Positions 9,505-19,586 are shown, counted from the stretch's first letter. The stretch: 64,000 nucleotides of DNA from CAVSQX01 sp963730225 (GCA_963730225.1 CAVSQX010000001.1:806001-870000), one strand, 5' to 3'. Program-made: numbers and translations. The notes: generated from the letters alone by a model not told the origin.

Positions 9505-10161
9505 TCAAGTCGCAACCAACTGATGGCGGATGGCGTAATGGATCAACTCGGCCGTCGTCCGCACGCCCAGCGTCTGCATAATGTCGTATTTGTGAGTTTC
9601 AATGGTTCGCGGCGACAAATCGAGCTCGGCGGCGACCTCCTTCATGGTCCGGCCCAACGCAACGAGTTCGAGCACTTGGCGTTGCCGAGGCGTCAGCCTC
9701 TCGATGGCCGGCCGATTGGCCTGCGGCAACGAAAGCGACGCGATCACTTCCGGAGCAATTCGCGGCGAGAGATACACCCGCCCGCGCATCACCTCCTCAA
9801 TGGCCAGCAACAACTCTTCGCCGGCGGAATGCTTCAGCAGATAACCGCTTGCTCCCGCTCGCATCGCTTCGCAGGCAACGCCTACTTCGTCATGCATGGT
9901 CAGGAAAATGAATTTCGCATTGACGCCCTGCGTTTTGAGCCGGCGCATGGCGTCGAGCCCGCTGAGCCGGGGCATCGAGATGTCGGCGACGACAACATCC
10001 GGCCGCAACCGAGCGGCAGTTTCAACCAGGTCGGCCCCGTCAGAAACAATTCCAACCAGATGGAAACCTCCTTGTTTCAAATAATCGCCCAGGGCCTGGG
10101 CAATCATCGTGTGATCATCGGCCAGCAGTACCCGGTGTTGAGAACTCATGACGGCATCCAA
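9505..10161 (-). CDS. NarL/LuxR-family response regulator (partner of the PAS kinase)
   Basis: 218 aa. Receiver domain with VLLADDH acidic pair, phospho-acceptor Asp in DVVVADISMPRLSG (about residue 60), Thr in FIFLTMHD and Lys in GYLLKHSAG. C-terminal LuxR-type HTH reads LTPRQRQVLELVALGRTMKE and SPRTIETHKYDIMQTLGV. The start could be the ATG at 10149. It overlaps the kinase gene 10115-11743 by about 35-47 bases, so the two are co-translated. Likely regulates the nearby sulfatase and patatin blocks through the repeated palindromic element (inference). Confidence 0.92.
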   Translation of the reverse strand: MDAVMSSQHRVLLADDHTMIAQALGDYLKQGGFHLVGIVSDGADLVETAARLRPDVVVADISMPRLSGLDAMRRLKTQGVNAKFIFLTMHDEVGVACEAMRAGASGYLLKHSAGEELLLAIEEVMRGRVYLSPRIAPEVIASLSLPQANRPAIERLTPRQRQVLELVALGRTMKEVAAELDLSPRTIETHKYDIMQTLGVRTTAELIHYAIRHQLVAT

Positions 10162-11743
10162 GCGGGATTCTCACCCGTAAAGTGGTCCCCTGGTTCAGTG
10201 TCGCCTTTATTTCCAAAGTGCCGCCGACGAAATGAACGCGCTCTTCCATGCTGATCAACCCCAGGCCTTGTCGTGATTCCATAACTTGCGCCGGCTCGAA
10301 GCCGCGTCCGTCGTCGCTGATGTCCAGTTCAATGTTACCGGCGATTTGTTTGAGCTTGATTTGGGCCCGCCCGGCTCCGGAGTGACTCGCAATATTGTGC
10401 AGCGCTTCCTGAGTGACCCGGTAAAGGCAAAGCGAGATGTCGTTCGGCAACCAGGACAGATCGCCTTGCGATTCCATCGTCGTTTCGATGCGGTACTGGC
10501 CGTAGAATTCGGCGACGCGCGAGCGCAATGCCGCCACCAGCCCGGCATGCTGTAATACACCCGGATGAAGTTCGTGTGAAAGGTGCCGCACTTCATCGGA
10601 GAGGCGAATCACGTCGCCCTGCAATCGTCCGACGTCCTCGTGCAACCCCAGGGCCGACTCGGGCAGGCGACGCTTGATCCCGCTCAGCGAAATCGAGATG
10701 GCCGCAATCTGCTGATTGAAATCGTCGTGCAATTCACGAGCGAGGCGCGTGCGCTCGCCTTCCTGCGCCACGATCAACCGGCCCGCCAAATCCATGATCT
10801 TGGCGTAACTGGCCCGCAGCGCCGTTTCCTTCAATTCAAGAGACTGCTCGAAACGCTTTCGCTCGGTGATGTCAACGCCGATGCCCTGAATCTCGCTGAC
10901 TCGACCATCCGGATCAAAGATCGGGAAATCGCGCCATTCCTGCCAGCCGATGGTTCCATCGGGACACCGCACTTCGTGTGCCGTGGTCCGTCCCTGCGCC
11001 TCGTGGGCAAGCGACGCCACATAACTCAATGTCGCTTCACGGCTCGATTCGGGAATCAATTCGAGATATTTGATCCCAATGAGCTGCTCTCGCGTACGGT
11101 TGAAATAGCGGCAGTATGCTTCATTGACAAAGGTAATCGTCGTGTCGGGAAGATACCGGCAGACCAGTTGCGTCTGAGCTTCCACCACCTCGCGATACCG
11201 TGCTTCGCTGCCGCGCAGCGCGTCTTCCATTCGATGGCGATCCGAAATGTTGCGATGCGTGACCACCGCCCCGCCGCCCGTCTCGTTCAGCCGCATCACG
11301 TTCATCAAAAACCATCGCTTTTCATCCGGCAAATCGCAGCCGTATTCCATCTCGAACCGCTGCTGGGTTCCATCGAGAACGGATCGAATTCCTTCCAGAG
11401 CATTTCGGGCAACGTCTCCGTATTCGGCGATGGCGCGGCGACAAATCTCCAGGTAATTCGCGCCCACCGCCACCGCCTGCATCGTCCTGCTGGCGGTCTT
11501 AACGGTATGCCAGGCATCATTGACCGCGACAATCGCCCCCAGCGAATCCACCACCGCAACCTGATCGTACAAGCAGCCGAGAATAGCCCGATTGATTTCC
11601 TCGCTGCGGCGTAATGCCCGCTCCGTGGTTGCGGCGGTCGACCGGAACGGCCACAAACGTCTCATGACATCCGGCACGCCACTGGATCGTTTCCAGGGGC
11701 AATTCTTCAACGCCGTATCATTCTGCGAATCACTTCCGTCCAT
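10115..11743 (-). CDS. PAS-domain sensor histidine kinase (NarX-like, HisKA_3)
   Basis: About 542 aa with no membrane segment, so cytoplasmic sensing. Three PAS-like segments: AILGCLYDQVAVVDSLGAIV at the N-terminus, a second around GTQQRFEMEYG, and a third with TITFVNEAYCRYFNRTREQL plus the PAC motif EIQGIGVDITERKRFEQSLE. Dimerisation/phospho-acceptor box is RTRLARELHDDFNQQIAA (His in ELHDD). ATPase boxes are VTQEALHNIASHSGAGRAQI, DISDDGRGF and GLGLISMEERV. The start is uncertain: in-frame alternatives lie at 11785 and 11812; 11743 was chosen because of the purine-rich GGGAAGAGA just before it. Overlaps its response regulator. Confidence 0.88.
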   Translation of the reverse strand: MDGSDSQNDTALKNCPWKRSSGVPDVMRRLWPFRSTAATTERALRRSEEINRAILGCLYDQVAVVDSLGAIVAVNDAWHTVKTASRTMQAVAVGANYLEICRRAIAEYGDVARNALEGIRSVLDGTQQRFEMEYGCDLPDEKRWFLMNVMRLNETGGGAVVTHRNISDRHRMEDALRGSEARYREVVEAQTQLVCRYLPDTTITFVNEAYCRYFNRTREQLIGIKYLELIPESSREATLSYVASLAHEAQGRTTAHEVRCPDGTIGWQEWRDFPIFDPDGRVSEIQGIGVDITERKRFEQSLELKETALRASYAKIMDLAGRLIVAQEGERTRLARELHDDFNQQIAAISISLSGIKRRLPESALGLHEDVGRLQGDVIRLSDEVRHLSHELHPGVLQHAGLVAALRSRVAEFYGQYRIETTMESQGDLSWLPNDISLCLYRVTQEALHNIASHSGAGRAQIKLKQIAGNIELDISDDGRGFEPAQVMESRQGLGLISMEERVHFVGGTLEIKATLNQGTTLRVRIPLGCRHEFSTPGTAGR

Positions 11744-11812
11744 CGATCTCTTCCCGTGCGCACGATCGACCAAATGTTCCGTCATGCCAAAGCGACCAGC
11801 AGGGACAAACAA

Positions 11813-12317
11813 AGGAAATCGTCCTCTTGCTCGGGCCCTAATCCAAAAGCAGCGCCCCCTTTGCGAAATCTTCTTGAATTAATTCTTACGAATTCAACCA
11901 GGAGACATGTCTGAAGCCAGCAACGATGGGCCGTCGGCCAAAGCCGTGACACAGGACCGCACATGGGCTATTCCTCGACCCCTCGCTGAAGTCGGCGATT
12001 GCAGAATTCAGAGGCCACGGAATGTGGCGAATCCAGCGACTTCCAGACAACACTCTACAGATGTGCTTTGGAATCCGCCAAATAATCGCGCTAATCCAAC
12101 GTCGCATTAGTGCCCAGCGGACCGCTGAAGGATCCGATCAATGGCCGCGATCTCGAATCGCATGTAAAGACCGTTGAAAGCCATCCCGCCGACCAGGCAA
12201 TGATTGCATCGATACAACGTCTTTTCCTGCCGCTTCTTACGATGGCCGCACATCAGCACGAGTCCGCATTTACAGCGGTGCCAGATGCTCCAGCGTGATC
12301 GCCCAACAATTCGTCCT
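11813..12317. other. Intergenic stretch, no gene recognised
   Basis: About 500 bases between the patatin gene (ends 12318) and the PAS kinase start. Short frames exist on both strands, but none has a ribosome binding site plus recognisable protein features. It probably carries the kinase promoter. Confidence 0.5.
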
Positions 12318-13544
12318 TCACGGCGACTTGGTCATCCAACTGGACGGATCAGCACCCATCTTTTCTCCCAGATCGGTCAGCGCGTTCATGGTCTGGGGAA
12401 CAAAGACGCCCGGCTCAGGAGCGACCCAATTGTCCGGGACAGCAACGACGCGCACTTCGATCGTTGCGTTTCGCTTGAGACGAGAGATTTCCGCTTGAGC
12501 AAACAGGTGCCGCATCGACGTGATCGTCGCCGCACGGGTGCTCATCTCCATGCTGCGCGAAAACACCGCCGGCCAGCGCGGTTCAGTCACCTGCGGCGAC
12601 GGCTTGATCTGATTGTTGAAAATCACCCAGTAGCGAACTTTAGGGATCGCCAGGTTGGGATAATCCTTCTGCCAGACGGCTGGGAAACTGCTCTCTTCCG
12701 CCATGCGTCCGCCGTAGAGAATATTGCCCGTGATGCCGCCGTCGACGTACATCACGCCATCGATAATGCGGAACGGAAACGCCGCCGGGATGCCCGCCGA
12801 TGCGAGCAGAACCTGAAGCACCCGGCTGCTGTCGCCGGTTTGCACGGCATGCTGGGCTTCCTGCCCCACATCCCACACCCACATGTCTCCATTATCCACG
12901 TCGGTGGTGTTGACCAGCAAAGCCCGGTTGCTCCGGCTTTCAGCCGCGATTCGACTCAGGAATGCCATATCGACTCGTTCCCGCAATTCGCGCTCAAGCC
13001 CCGGCACGGTCGCAAACGATTGATTGGTCGGCCAAAAATAAAATGGCCACCGCTCCTTCACCCAGTCTTTCTGCGGGTGTCGATAGATGTTCTCGATGGT
13101 GTTGATCGAATCGTCGTCGCCAAGATACGCAAACGGCGCGATCAGTGCCCCCGTGCTGACGCCCGTGACCGCGTCGAACTTCGGCCGAGCCATCGGCCCG
13201 GTTACCTGACCCCACCCCTTGAGGAAACCCGCACCAAATGCGCCCCAATCGCCTCCGCCGGAAATGACCAGCAGATTCAGCACCGGCGGCTGCGAAGTCT
13301 TTCCAGCGGCCTGATCGTCGTATTCGCTTTTGACGCGCACGATCAGTCGCTGGATCAGATCGCCGCTGAGTTGGTGGTATTCTTGCTGACGCGCCTCCCG
13401 TGCCTCCAACAATTCCGTCTGCGTTTTCGCCGGTCGGGTCGATCCACAACCCAGCATCGGCAGCACCAAGAGGATCGCCAGGCTTCGAATTCGATTCGTC
13501 CGGCATGCCGCCATGGCCAGAGATTTTCCCCGGGAAGCGCTCAT
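12318..13544 (-). CDS. Patatin-like phospholipase lipoprotein
   Basis: 408 aa. A lipoprotein-type leader (RIRSLAILLVLPMLGCGS, acylated Cys about residue 33) precedes a patatin domain: oxyanion loop VISGGGDWGAFGAG, nucleophile Ser in AVTGVSTGALIAP (GxSxG), and the catalytic Asp in YVDGGITGN. The Ser-Asp dyad is complete, so it should be an active acyl hydrolase at a membrane. The ATG overlaps the stop of the preceding response-regulator remnant (ATGA), which implies former or present translational coupling. Confidence 0.9.
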   Translation of the reverse strand: MSASRGKSLAMAACRTNRIRSLAILLVLPMLGCGSTRPAKTQTELLEAREARQQEYHQLSGDLIQRLIVRVKSEYDDQAAGKTSQPPVLNLLVISGGGDWGAFGAGFLKGWGQVTGPMARPKFDAVTGVSTGALIAPFAYLGDDDSINTIENIYRHPQKDWVKERWPFYFWPTNQSFATVPGLERELRERVDMAFLSRIAAESRSNRALLVNTTDVDNGDMWVWDVGQEAQHAVQTGDSSRVLQVLLASAGIPAAFPFRIIDGVMYVDGGITGNILYGGRMAEESSFPAVWQKDYPNLAIPKVRYWVIFNNQIKPSPQVTEPRWPAVFSRSMEMSTRAATITSMRHLFAQAEISRLKRNATIEVRVVAVPDNWVAPEPGVFVPQTMNALTDLGEKMGADPSSWMTKSP

Positions 13545-13840
13545 AAGTTTGCACTCCGACTCATAACGTGCGGCGAGATGTATTTCTTTCCCTGCAATGC
13601 CGCACCCACCGCGGAAATAAGTTCGTCACCGGCGACCAGCTTCGGCGAGTATACCAAGACGCCCATTTTCATGTTTCGCTGGACCGAGCCCGATCACCAC
13701 GAACGGTGACAAAGACGATCCGGGCAGCCGGATCGTGCCGAAGGATGCGTAGGGTAGCCGCGATGCCGTCCATCCCGCGCATCGTGATGTCGGCGATAAT
13801 GGCTGGGCATTCAATGAAATTCCAAACGACCAAACGCTAC
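13541..13840 (-). pseudogene. Broken NarL-type receiver domain fused into the patatin operon
   Basis: From about 13840 one frame reads PAIIADITMRGMDGIAATLR and RIVFVTVRGD, i.e. the phospho-acceptor region and following strand of a receiver. After a frame change near 13674 a second frame (ATG at 13672) reads MKMGVLVYSPKLVAGDELI and ALQGKKYISPHVMS, the end of a NarL-type receiver. The first 50 residues and the DNA-binding domain are missing. Its TGA overlaps the patatin ATG. The most similar gene in the window is the regulator at 9505-10161. Confidence 0.6.
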
Positions 13841-13855
13841 CAATCTACAGCGTCG

Positions 13856-13900
13856 CTCGTAAGCGAAAAACACCGGGGTGGGTCGTCCGTATTTCTACGG
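13856..13900 (-). promoter_or_regulatory. Candidate NarL/FixJ-type operator, copy B
   Basis: Second copy of the element at 9427-9471, with the same core (AAGCGAAAAACACCGGGGTG) and the CCGTA-N4-TACGG palindrome at 13887-13900. It lies about 15-60 bases upstream of the receiver remnant and the patatin gene on the minus strand, the same relative placement as copy A. Confidence 0.5.
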
Positions 13901-14300
13901 GTTGAACCGGGCAGACGTGTCCCCTCGCTCCAGCCCCGAGATGCGCGCCAAGTCCGTTGTTGAACGCATTTGATCCACCATCCTCCTGTTGCGAGGTGAT
14001 AGAGCCGATCGCTCCCCGCTTCTTTTTCCGGAGAAAACTCGAACGACTGGCGACCGTCAATCTTGATCCAGTAAGGCCCGGGACAGCCACCCACGGCGTC
14101 AAAGCGCGATCGGCGCGCGCCATTAACTCCCAGACGGCAAGATACGATAACACATTCGCCAGATGCAATTCTACAGCGCCGTCCATCGACAGCCCGGCGA
14201 TTCAAGTCGGAATCGATCGTCACTGGATTCATTGAAAAACCCATGGGCGTGTGCGCTGGGCCAAATGACGTGATCGTTGGGCTCGATGAAACGGGGCGAA
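13901..14300. other. Intergenic stretch, no gene recognised
   Basis: About 400 bases between the operator-like element and the end of the MFS gene. Overlapping open frames occur on both strands (for example a minus-strand segment containing EAGSDRLYHLATGGWWIK), but I recognise no family and see no convincing start. Confidence 0.35.
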
Positions 14301-15643
14301 TTAATCCGGCAACGGCTTGTCCTTGGTTTCCGGAAGAAACGGCAGGACGACAATCCCCAGCAGCAACACGAAACTCACCCATATGCCGGCAGTGCGAAAT
14401 CCTTCCACATCGCCGCCCAGGCTTCGGGTAATTCTCCCCAGGGTGAATGGAGCCGTCGCCGCCGCCAGCCGGCCGAAGTTGTAACAAAAGCTCGTGCCGG
14501 TGCTTCGCAAACTGGTGGGAAACAGCTCGGGCAGATAGATCGCATAAATCCCAAACACCGAAAATTGTCCGAACCCCATGATCGGCAGCATCCAGAAAAT
14601 CTGGCTGATGTCGCGCAGGAATCGGAATACCAGCAGCGTGCACAGAAACGAGAGCAGCAATGCCACTGAAAAGGCCGGCCGCCGGCCCCTGACCTGCGCG
14701 AACTTCGCCAGGCTCAGCATTCCCAAGAATCCTCCCACGTTTTGCAGCAGCAGGCCAACCGAACTCCAATACGCTTTTTTGTGTGCCAGGGCATCGGGCG
14801 ACAAATGGGCCCCCGCGAAGTGGGCCTCGATGATTGAGCCGATGATCGTCGGGTGAAAGTTTCCCAATCCCCAAAGTCCGACGATGCCCGCGCTGCACAG
14901 AATCAAACCGAACCACGCATGGCGCGACCAGGTTGGGTGCGTGAGCAGGTGAACATACGATCCGAATTTCACGCCGGATTTTTTCCCCGCCGCCCTGGCC
15001 TGGACCCATTTTTCCGGCTCCTTGACCCGCAGCACGACGAAGCTGAAAAGAAGCGCGGGACCGAGCCGACGAGAAACATCGCCTGCCACATCTTCAAACC
15101 AAACGGCAGAACCAGCCAACCGATCCCCATTCCCGCCAGCGCGGCGATGATGTTTCCCCAGCTTGAGAGAGATTGGAGAAGCCCCAATGCCGGCGCTCGG
15201 CTCGCCTGGGGAACTGAGTCGGCGACCAGCGCCACCGCAAGGCCGAACACGCCGCCGATGCCCAGCCCCGTGCAAAACAGGCAGGCACAAAAGCCGCTGA
15301 AACTGCCGGCAAATGCGCTCAGGCCCGTGCAGACGGAATAAGTCAGGATCGAAACCGTCAAAACTCGCGCTCGTCCAAATCGATCTCCCAATGCGCCCAG
15401 GATCAAACCGCCGACCGCCCAGCCCATCAGGAAAAACGATGTCGTGTACGAAGCGTACTCCGTCGCGCTGGCCGGGTGCAGATCTTTGACCGCACCATTG
15501 CGGGAGAGATTGAAAACCTGCTGATCCAGGCAATCAAATAGCCACGCCAGGGAAGCGACGAGGAAGATCTGCCAATGTCCGCGGTTGAAGCCTCGCCACG
15601 CATTTGGACCGGCCACTCGAGTTGGGGAGGCGATCGTGCTCAA
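14301..15643 (-). CDS. MFS transporter, one frameshift
   Basis: Major-facilitator permease, about 447 aa when read across one break. The N-half (15643 to about 15060) has QIFLVASLAWLFDCLDQQVF, the motif-A loop GALGDRFGRARVL and helices through GMGIGWLVLPFG. The C-half (about 15058 to 14301) has PALLFSFVVLRVKEPEKW, GIYAIYLPELFPTSLRSTGT and a final helix before FLPETKDKPLPD. The sugar-porter-like PELFPTxxRxTG motif is complete. The break lies in GGTCCCGCGC at about 15056-15062. Substrate unknown. Confidence 0.85.
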
Positions 15644-15899
15644 TGGCCCGCCGGAAGAAAAAAGTGGTTCCCGGGATCTGCGTCCCGCTGGCTTCGCCGG
15701 TCTTACAATCTCGCCGCGGTGGCATCACGACGTTATTTCAGCAAGGCGAGTACGACCATGAGCGGATCATACACTCTATTCGTTGCCGAAAATGTTCCGA
15801 CCGGCAGTTATCCCCGGTTTTGAGTTCCTTCGGATTTGATCGTTGAGAGCGCGATCCGCCATTCCATCGGTGAATCCGATGTCTGGCTGGCCGTCCCCA

Positions 15900-16535
15900 T
15901 CAACGGCCCGCGCCGCCGAAGAATTTTATCGTCGCTTCGGTCCGCGATCGAACGTGAAGCTTGTCATAGATGTGCTTGATGTGTGTTCTGACCGTTTCAA
16001 GGGAAATACCGCCGGTTTCAGCAATCTCCTTGTATTGAAATCCCCGAGCCAGCAGCGTCAGAATTTCCTGTTCTCGCTGCGTCAGCTTTTCCTCCTTGGA
16101 CGCGGGTTGCGCCGCCGATTGAAAGAAGCTCACCAGTTTCCGCGCGATCGGCATCGACATCGGGGCGCCCCCGCCGTGAACCTGTTCGACGGCGTCGGCT
16201 AACTCCGACTTCAACGCGTTTTTCAGGATGTATCCGCTGGCCCCCGCACGCAACGAGTCGAAGATCAATTCGCGCTCTTCATATGTCGTGACCATCAGAA
16301 AATGCAAATCCGGCAGCTGCGTTTTGAGTTGGGCAACGCAGTCAATCCCGGACATGCGCGGCAAGCGTATGTCGACCAATAGAACATCGGGCTTGGCTGC
16401 GGGCACATCGGCCAGGGCCGCCTCGGCGGTGGGATAGGCCTGAAGAAACTTCAGACCCGGCGATTTGCGCAATAACTCCACGATGCTCGCTCGAGTCTGA
16501 TCGTGATCTTCGACAATGGAAACGGTGATGGGCAT
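15900..16535 (-). CDS. NarL/LuxR-family response regulator of the propeller kinase
   Basis: About 211 aa from the ATG at 16535 (a TTG at 16556 is also in frame, directly after the kinase stop). Receiver: VSIVEDHDQ, Asp in DVLLVDIRLPRMSG, Thr in FLMVTTYEE, Lys in GYILKNALK. LuxR HTH: LTQREQEILTLLARGFQYKE and SLETVRTHIKHIYDKLHVRS. Immediately downstream of the sensor kinase and so its cognate regulator. Likely controls the divergent carbohydrate genes (inference). Confidence 0.92.
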   Translation of the reverse strand: MPITVSIVEDHDQTRASIVELLRKSPGLKFLQAYPTAEAALADVPAAKPDVLLVDIRLPRMSGIDCVAQLKTQLPDLHFLMVTTYEERELIFDSLRAGASGYILKNALKSELADAVEQVHGGGAPMSMPIARKLVSFFQSAAQPASKEEKLTQREQEILTLLARGFQYKEIAETGGISLETVRTHIKHIYDKLHVRSRTEATIKFFGGAGR

Positions 16536-16556
16536 CGGTCCTTTGGTTGGCGTCAA

Positions 16557-19500
16557 TCATGCGGGAATTCCGTTGCTCGGCTGCAAAACGTGGTTGAGCG
16601 AAATTCGCGTGCCGGCGCCGGGTATGCTTTCAAGATGAAACTCCCCGCCGATGTCCCGCACTCGCTGGCTCATGTTGATCAGCCCGTCCTGCCCCGGCTC
16701 GCTCTCCTTGAAGAAAAATCCGCATCCGTCGTCAACGATGATCATGCTCAGCACTTCGTCGGCGATCGTTATCGTCAGCGTCACTTTGCTGGCGTGGGCA
16801 TGGCGAATGACATTGTTCACGGCCTCCTTCACGACCAGGAAAAGAGAATGCCGAATTTCCGACGGAATCATGCGATCGGGCGGATTGTCCGGCAACTCCA
16901 ATCGGCATTTGATGTCGGCCGCCCGCAACGACTGCATGACAAAATGCCCGATGTAATCGATCAAATCCGCCAGCGTGTCGTTACGTGGATTGATCGCCCA
17001 TACGGTTTCATCCAGCGACCGAATCCCCTGCCGGGCGGTGGAAACAATCTGCTGCAACCGGCCCTCGATGCCCTGGGCCAGGGCGTGGTCGTGCACGGCC
17101 AAATCGCTTAACAGCACGATCTGCGTCAACCCGTGGCCCAGATCGTCGTGGATATCCCGGGCAATTCGGGCGCGCTCGCGGTCAAGAACGCTCCGCTGCT
17201 CCAACACGCGCAGTTGCCGGCGCAGGCGGCGGAAAGAAACATATCGTGCCAACCCCAGCAACACGGCGCTGAAAGCGGCCACGGCCAAAATGCGGAACCA
17301 CCACGCCTGCCAGATAAACGGAGCCACTCCGATCGCCAGCTCCGTCGGATGGTCGTTCCAGATTTCATCGGCGTTGCATGCCGCGACCTGAAAGTGATAG
17401 TTGCCGGCTGGAAGGCGCAGATAGATCACCTTGCGCTGATCGGTCGGCTCGCTCCAATCCACATCAAGCCCATCGAGGCGATAGCGAAATCGCTCGTTCT
17501 CCGGCTCGGTGAATGCCGGCGCGGCGAAATCGAATTCCAGGCGATGGTAATCCGGCGGCAATTTCAAGGCGGCATCGGTCAATTCGCCGACGCCCGCGGG
17601 ATTCTCGCCAAAATAATCCCCCGAGACGGCGACGAGCTTGTCGTCAATCAGCACGCGCTGAACATCGACCTGCGGAGGAAGCGGTTGCTCGCGAACGCGC
17701 TCCGGATGAATGACGGCCAGCCCCGTGGCCATGCTCATCCAAAGGCGTCCGTCCCGGCTTCGCATGGCGGATGGAAATACACCGGTCTTGGCCTGGAGTG
17801 GCGGCAAGCCTTCGTCTCCACCGAAGCGGACCGATTGCACATGCGCGATTTTCCCATCGGCAGCGTCGTTCAATTCCTGAAGGCGGATTTTGAAAATTCC
17901 GTGATCGCTGCTGAGCCACAGCCAGCCGTGATCGTCGGGAATGATCTGGGCGATGTGATCCTCGAACAATCCCTGCTGTGAGGTGATGACGCTGAACTTT
18001 CCGTCTTTCAGTCGACCCAGCCCCCGGGAGCGGAAGCCCAGCCAGAGGCTGTTGTCGGGGGCGACGTACATCGAGTTGATCGGTCGGTTGCCGATCAGAT
18101 CGGTTTCGTCGTTCACCTGATCGTTGGAAATGCGAAGCAATTCAGCCCGGCCGACAAACCCGATCCAAATGTTGTTGGTGTGATCTTCGACGATGGCCGC
18201 AACCGGGCGATCCGTAGTAGGAATTTTTATGTCGATCAACCGGCCGTTCCGCAGGCACTGTAAGCCGTCGGGCTCGATGTATCCGATCCACAGGTCCTGG
18301 TTTTTTGCCATGAACATCGCCTTGATGCTCGTCCCGGCAAGACCCTTTGCGGCGTCCCATGAAGCAAGTTGACCGCCGCGCCAGCGATAGAGCGCGCGAT
18401 TCCGAGTGCCGATCCAGATGGATCCATCGTCACCCGCGGCCAGTGAGTTGGCTTCGCCCTGGAACTCAAACGGGGCCGGTTCCCATTGGCCGTCGGTTCG
18501 GAGCATCAGCGAACCATTGGCCATGGCCGCCCAAATGCTTCCGTCGGCCGCCTGGCAGACGGAGTTGACGGCCCCAAGCGGAATGCCGGCTTCGGCGCCT
18601 TCCAGTTCGATGGCGCGAGGCGAGACCCGATCCAGGCCGTAGTCTGATCCGACCCACAGATTCCCCTCCTTGTCCTCCTCAAAGCAGGTAATTCGCGCCT
18701 GCGGCGTGGGGACGTTCTCGAAATCAGAACCGTCGAAACGAAACAAACCGGCGTTGCTTGTGCCGATCCAAAGCGTCCCGTGCGAGTCTTCAAACGGCCG
18801 CATCGGTCCGCCCGCCGGAGTTTTTAAGGGCAGACTAGCCACCACCTTTAGCCCGCCAGCGTCGGTGCACTTATCCAGCGTGAGGCCGGAGCAAACCCAA
18901 ACCCCGCCGCCGGAAGCGCGGGCGATGTTGGCCGTCGTGGACGCTTGAGCCACCAGGGAGAAACGCCCCTGACGGATGACGCCAATATTCTCTCCCGCGG
19001 CAAGCCACAACTCTCCGCTGTCGTCGACGGCAAGAGAGCGTGTCGCACGATTTAGAACATCCGCGTCGGCTTCCAGCGTACTGACTTTGCCATCCATCAC
19101 GCGGCAAATCGGTCCGGCGTGGTAGCCAACCCACAGCGAGCCGTCGTTGTCTTCCACCATGCTGTCGGCCCTGAACGGCGGAATGTTCTTGTGAGTCACC
19201 CAGGGAGGTTTGTTGCGATTGAGCAGGAGGACCGATCCGTCCATGGCCAGCCACAAGCCTCCGGAGCGGCTGGTTAAAAGCAAACGGATGTTCGAGTCCG
19301 CCACACCGAGGCGATCGCCCAGCGCGTGATGCTCAAAATGTGTCCCGTCGAATTTGTTCAGGCCGGCGGAAGTCGAAATCCAAAGGTAGCCGTCGGGCGT
19401 CTGGGCAATGCCCGAAATCAGATTGTTCGACCCATCATCGATTTGCCAGGTGCGAAGCGATAACGAAGTCGGAGCAGCGCACGTCGGGAGAGACGATTCT

Positions 19501-19586
19501 ACCAACAGCAAGATCGCCGCAACCAACCCCAGACGGCCGCATCGCCCAACTCGCGCAGCGCGGAAAGTAATCATTCGACATCTCAC
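16557..19586 (-). CDS. Two-component sensor kinase with periplasmic beta-propeller (Reg_prop/Y_Y_Y) and HisKA_3
   Basis: 1,009 aa. Signal/anchor in the first ~37 residues, then a run of regulator-propeller repeats of the type GIAQTPDGYLWISTSAGLNK, DNDGSLWVGYHAG and DSHGTLWIGTSNAGLFRFDG covering about residues 45-640. Next comes a Y_Y_Y domain (DYHRLEFDFAAPAFTEPENE, RFRYRLDGLDVDW), one transmembrane helix (WFRILAVAAFSAVLLGLARY) and the histidine-kinase core RARIARDIHDDLGHG (His in DIHDD) with ATPase motifs IIVDDGCGF and GLINMSQRVRDIGG. The architecture is that of systems sensing polysaccharide breakdown products. The DNA-binding step is on a separate regulator, unlike Bacteroidetes hybrids. 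An in-frame start at 19574 is possible. Confidence 0.93.
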   Translation of the reverse strand: MRCRMITFRAARVGRCGRLGLVAAILLLVESSLPTCAAPTSLSLRTWQIDDGSNNLISGIAQTPDGYLWISTSAGLNKFDGTHFEHHALGDRLGVADSNIRLLLTSRSGGLWLAMDGSVLLLNRNKPPWVTHKNIPPFRADSMVEDNDGSLWVGYHAGPICRVMDGKVSTLEADADVLNRATRSLAVDDSGELWLAAGENIGVIRQGRFSLVAQASTTANIARASGGGVWVCSGLTLDKCTDAGGLKVVASLPLKTPAGGPMRPFEDSHGTLWIGTSNAGLFRFDGSDFENVPTPQARITCFEEDKEGNLWVGSDYGLDRVSPRAIELEGAEAGIPLGAVNSVCQAADGSIWAAMANGSLMLRTDGQWEPAPFEFQGEANSLAAGDDGSIWIGTRNRALYRWRGGQLASWDAAKGLAGTSIKAMFMAKNQDLWIGYIEPDGLQCLRNGRLIDIKIPTTDRPVAAIVEDHTNNIWIGFVGRAELLRISNDQVNDETDLIGNRPINSMYVAPDNSLWLGFRSRGLGRLKDGKFSVITSQQGLFEDHIAQIIPDDHGWLWLSSDHGIFKIRLQELNDAADGKIAHVQSVRFGGDEGLPPLQAKTGVFPSAMRSRDGRLWMSMATGLAVIHPERVREQPLPPQVDVQRVLIDDKLVAVSGDYFGENPAGVGELTDAALKLPPDYHRLEFDFAAPAFTEPENERFRYRLDGLDVDWSEPTDQRKVIYLRLPAGNYHFQVAACNADEIWNDHPTELAIGVAPFIWQAWWFRILAVAAFSAVLLGLARYVSFRRLRRQLRVLEQRSVLDRERARIARDIHDDLGHGLTQIVLLSDLAVHDHALAQGIEGRLQQIVSTARQGIRSLDETVWAINPRNDTLADLIDYIGHFVMQSLRAADIKCRLELPDNPPDRMIPSEIRHSLFLVVKEAVNNVIRHAHASKVTLTITIADEVLSMIIVDDGCGFFFKESEPGQDGLINMSQRVRDIGGEFHLESIPGAGTRISLNHVLQPSNGIPA

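Noticed and set aside
12204..13709. Plus-strand open frame of 501 codons
   Set aside because: Antisense to the patatin gene, whose motifs are complete. His/Arg/Pro-rich nonsense composition.
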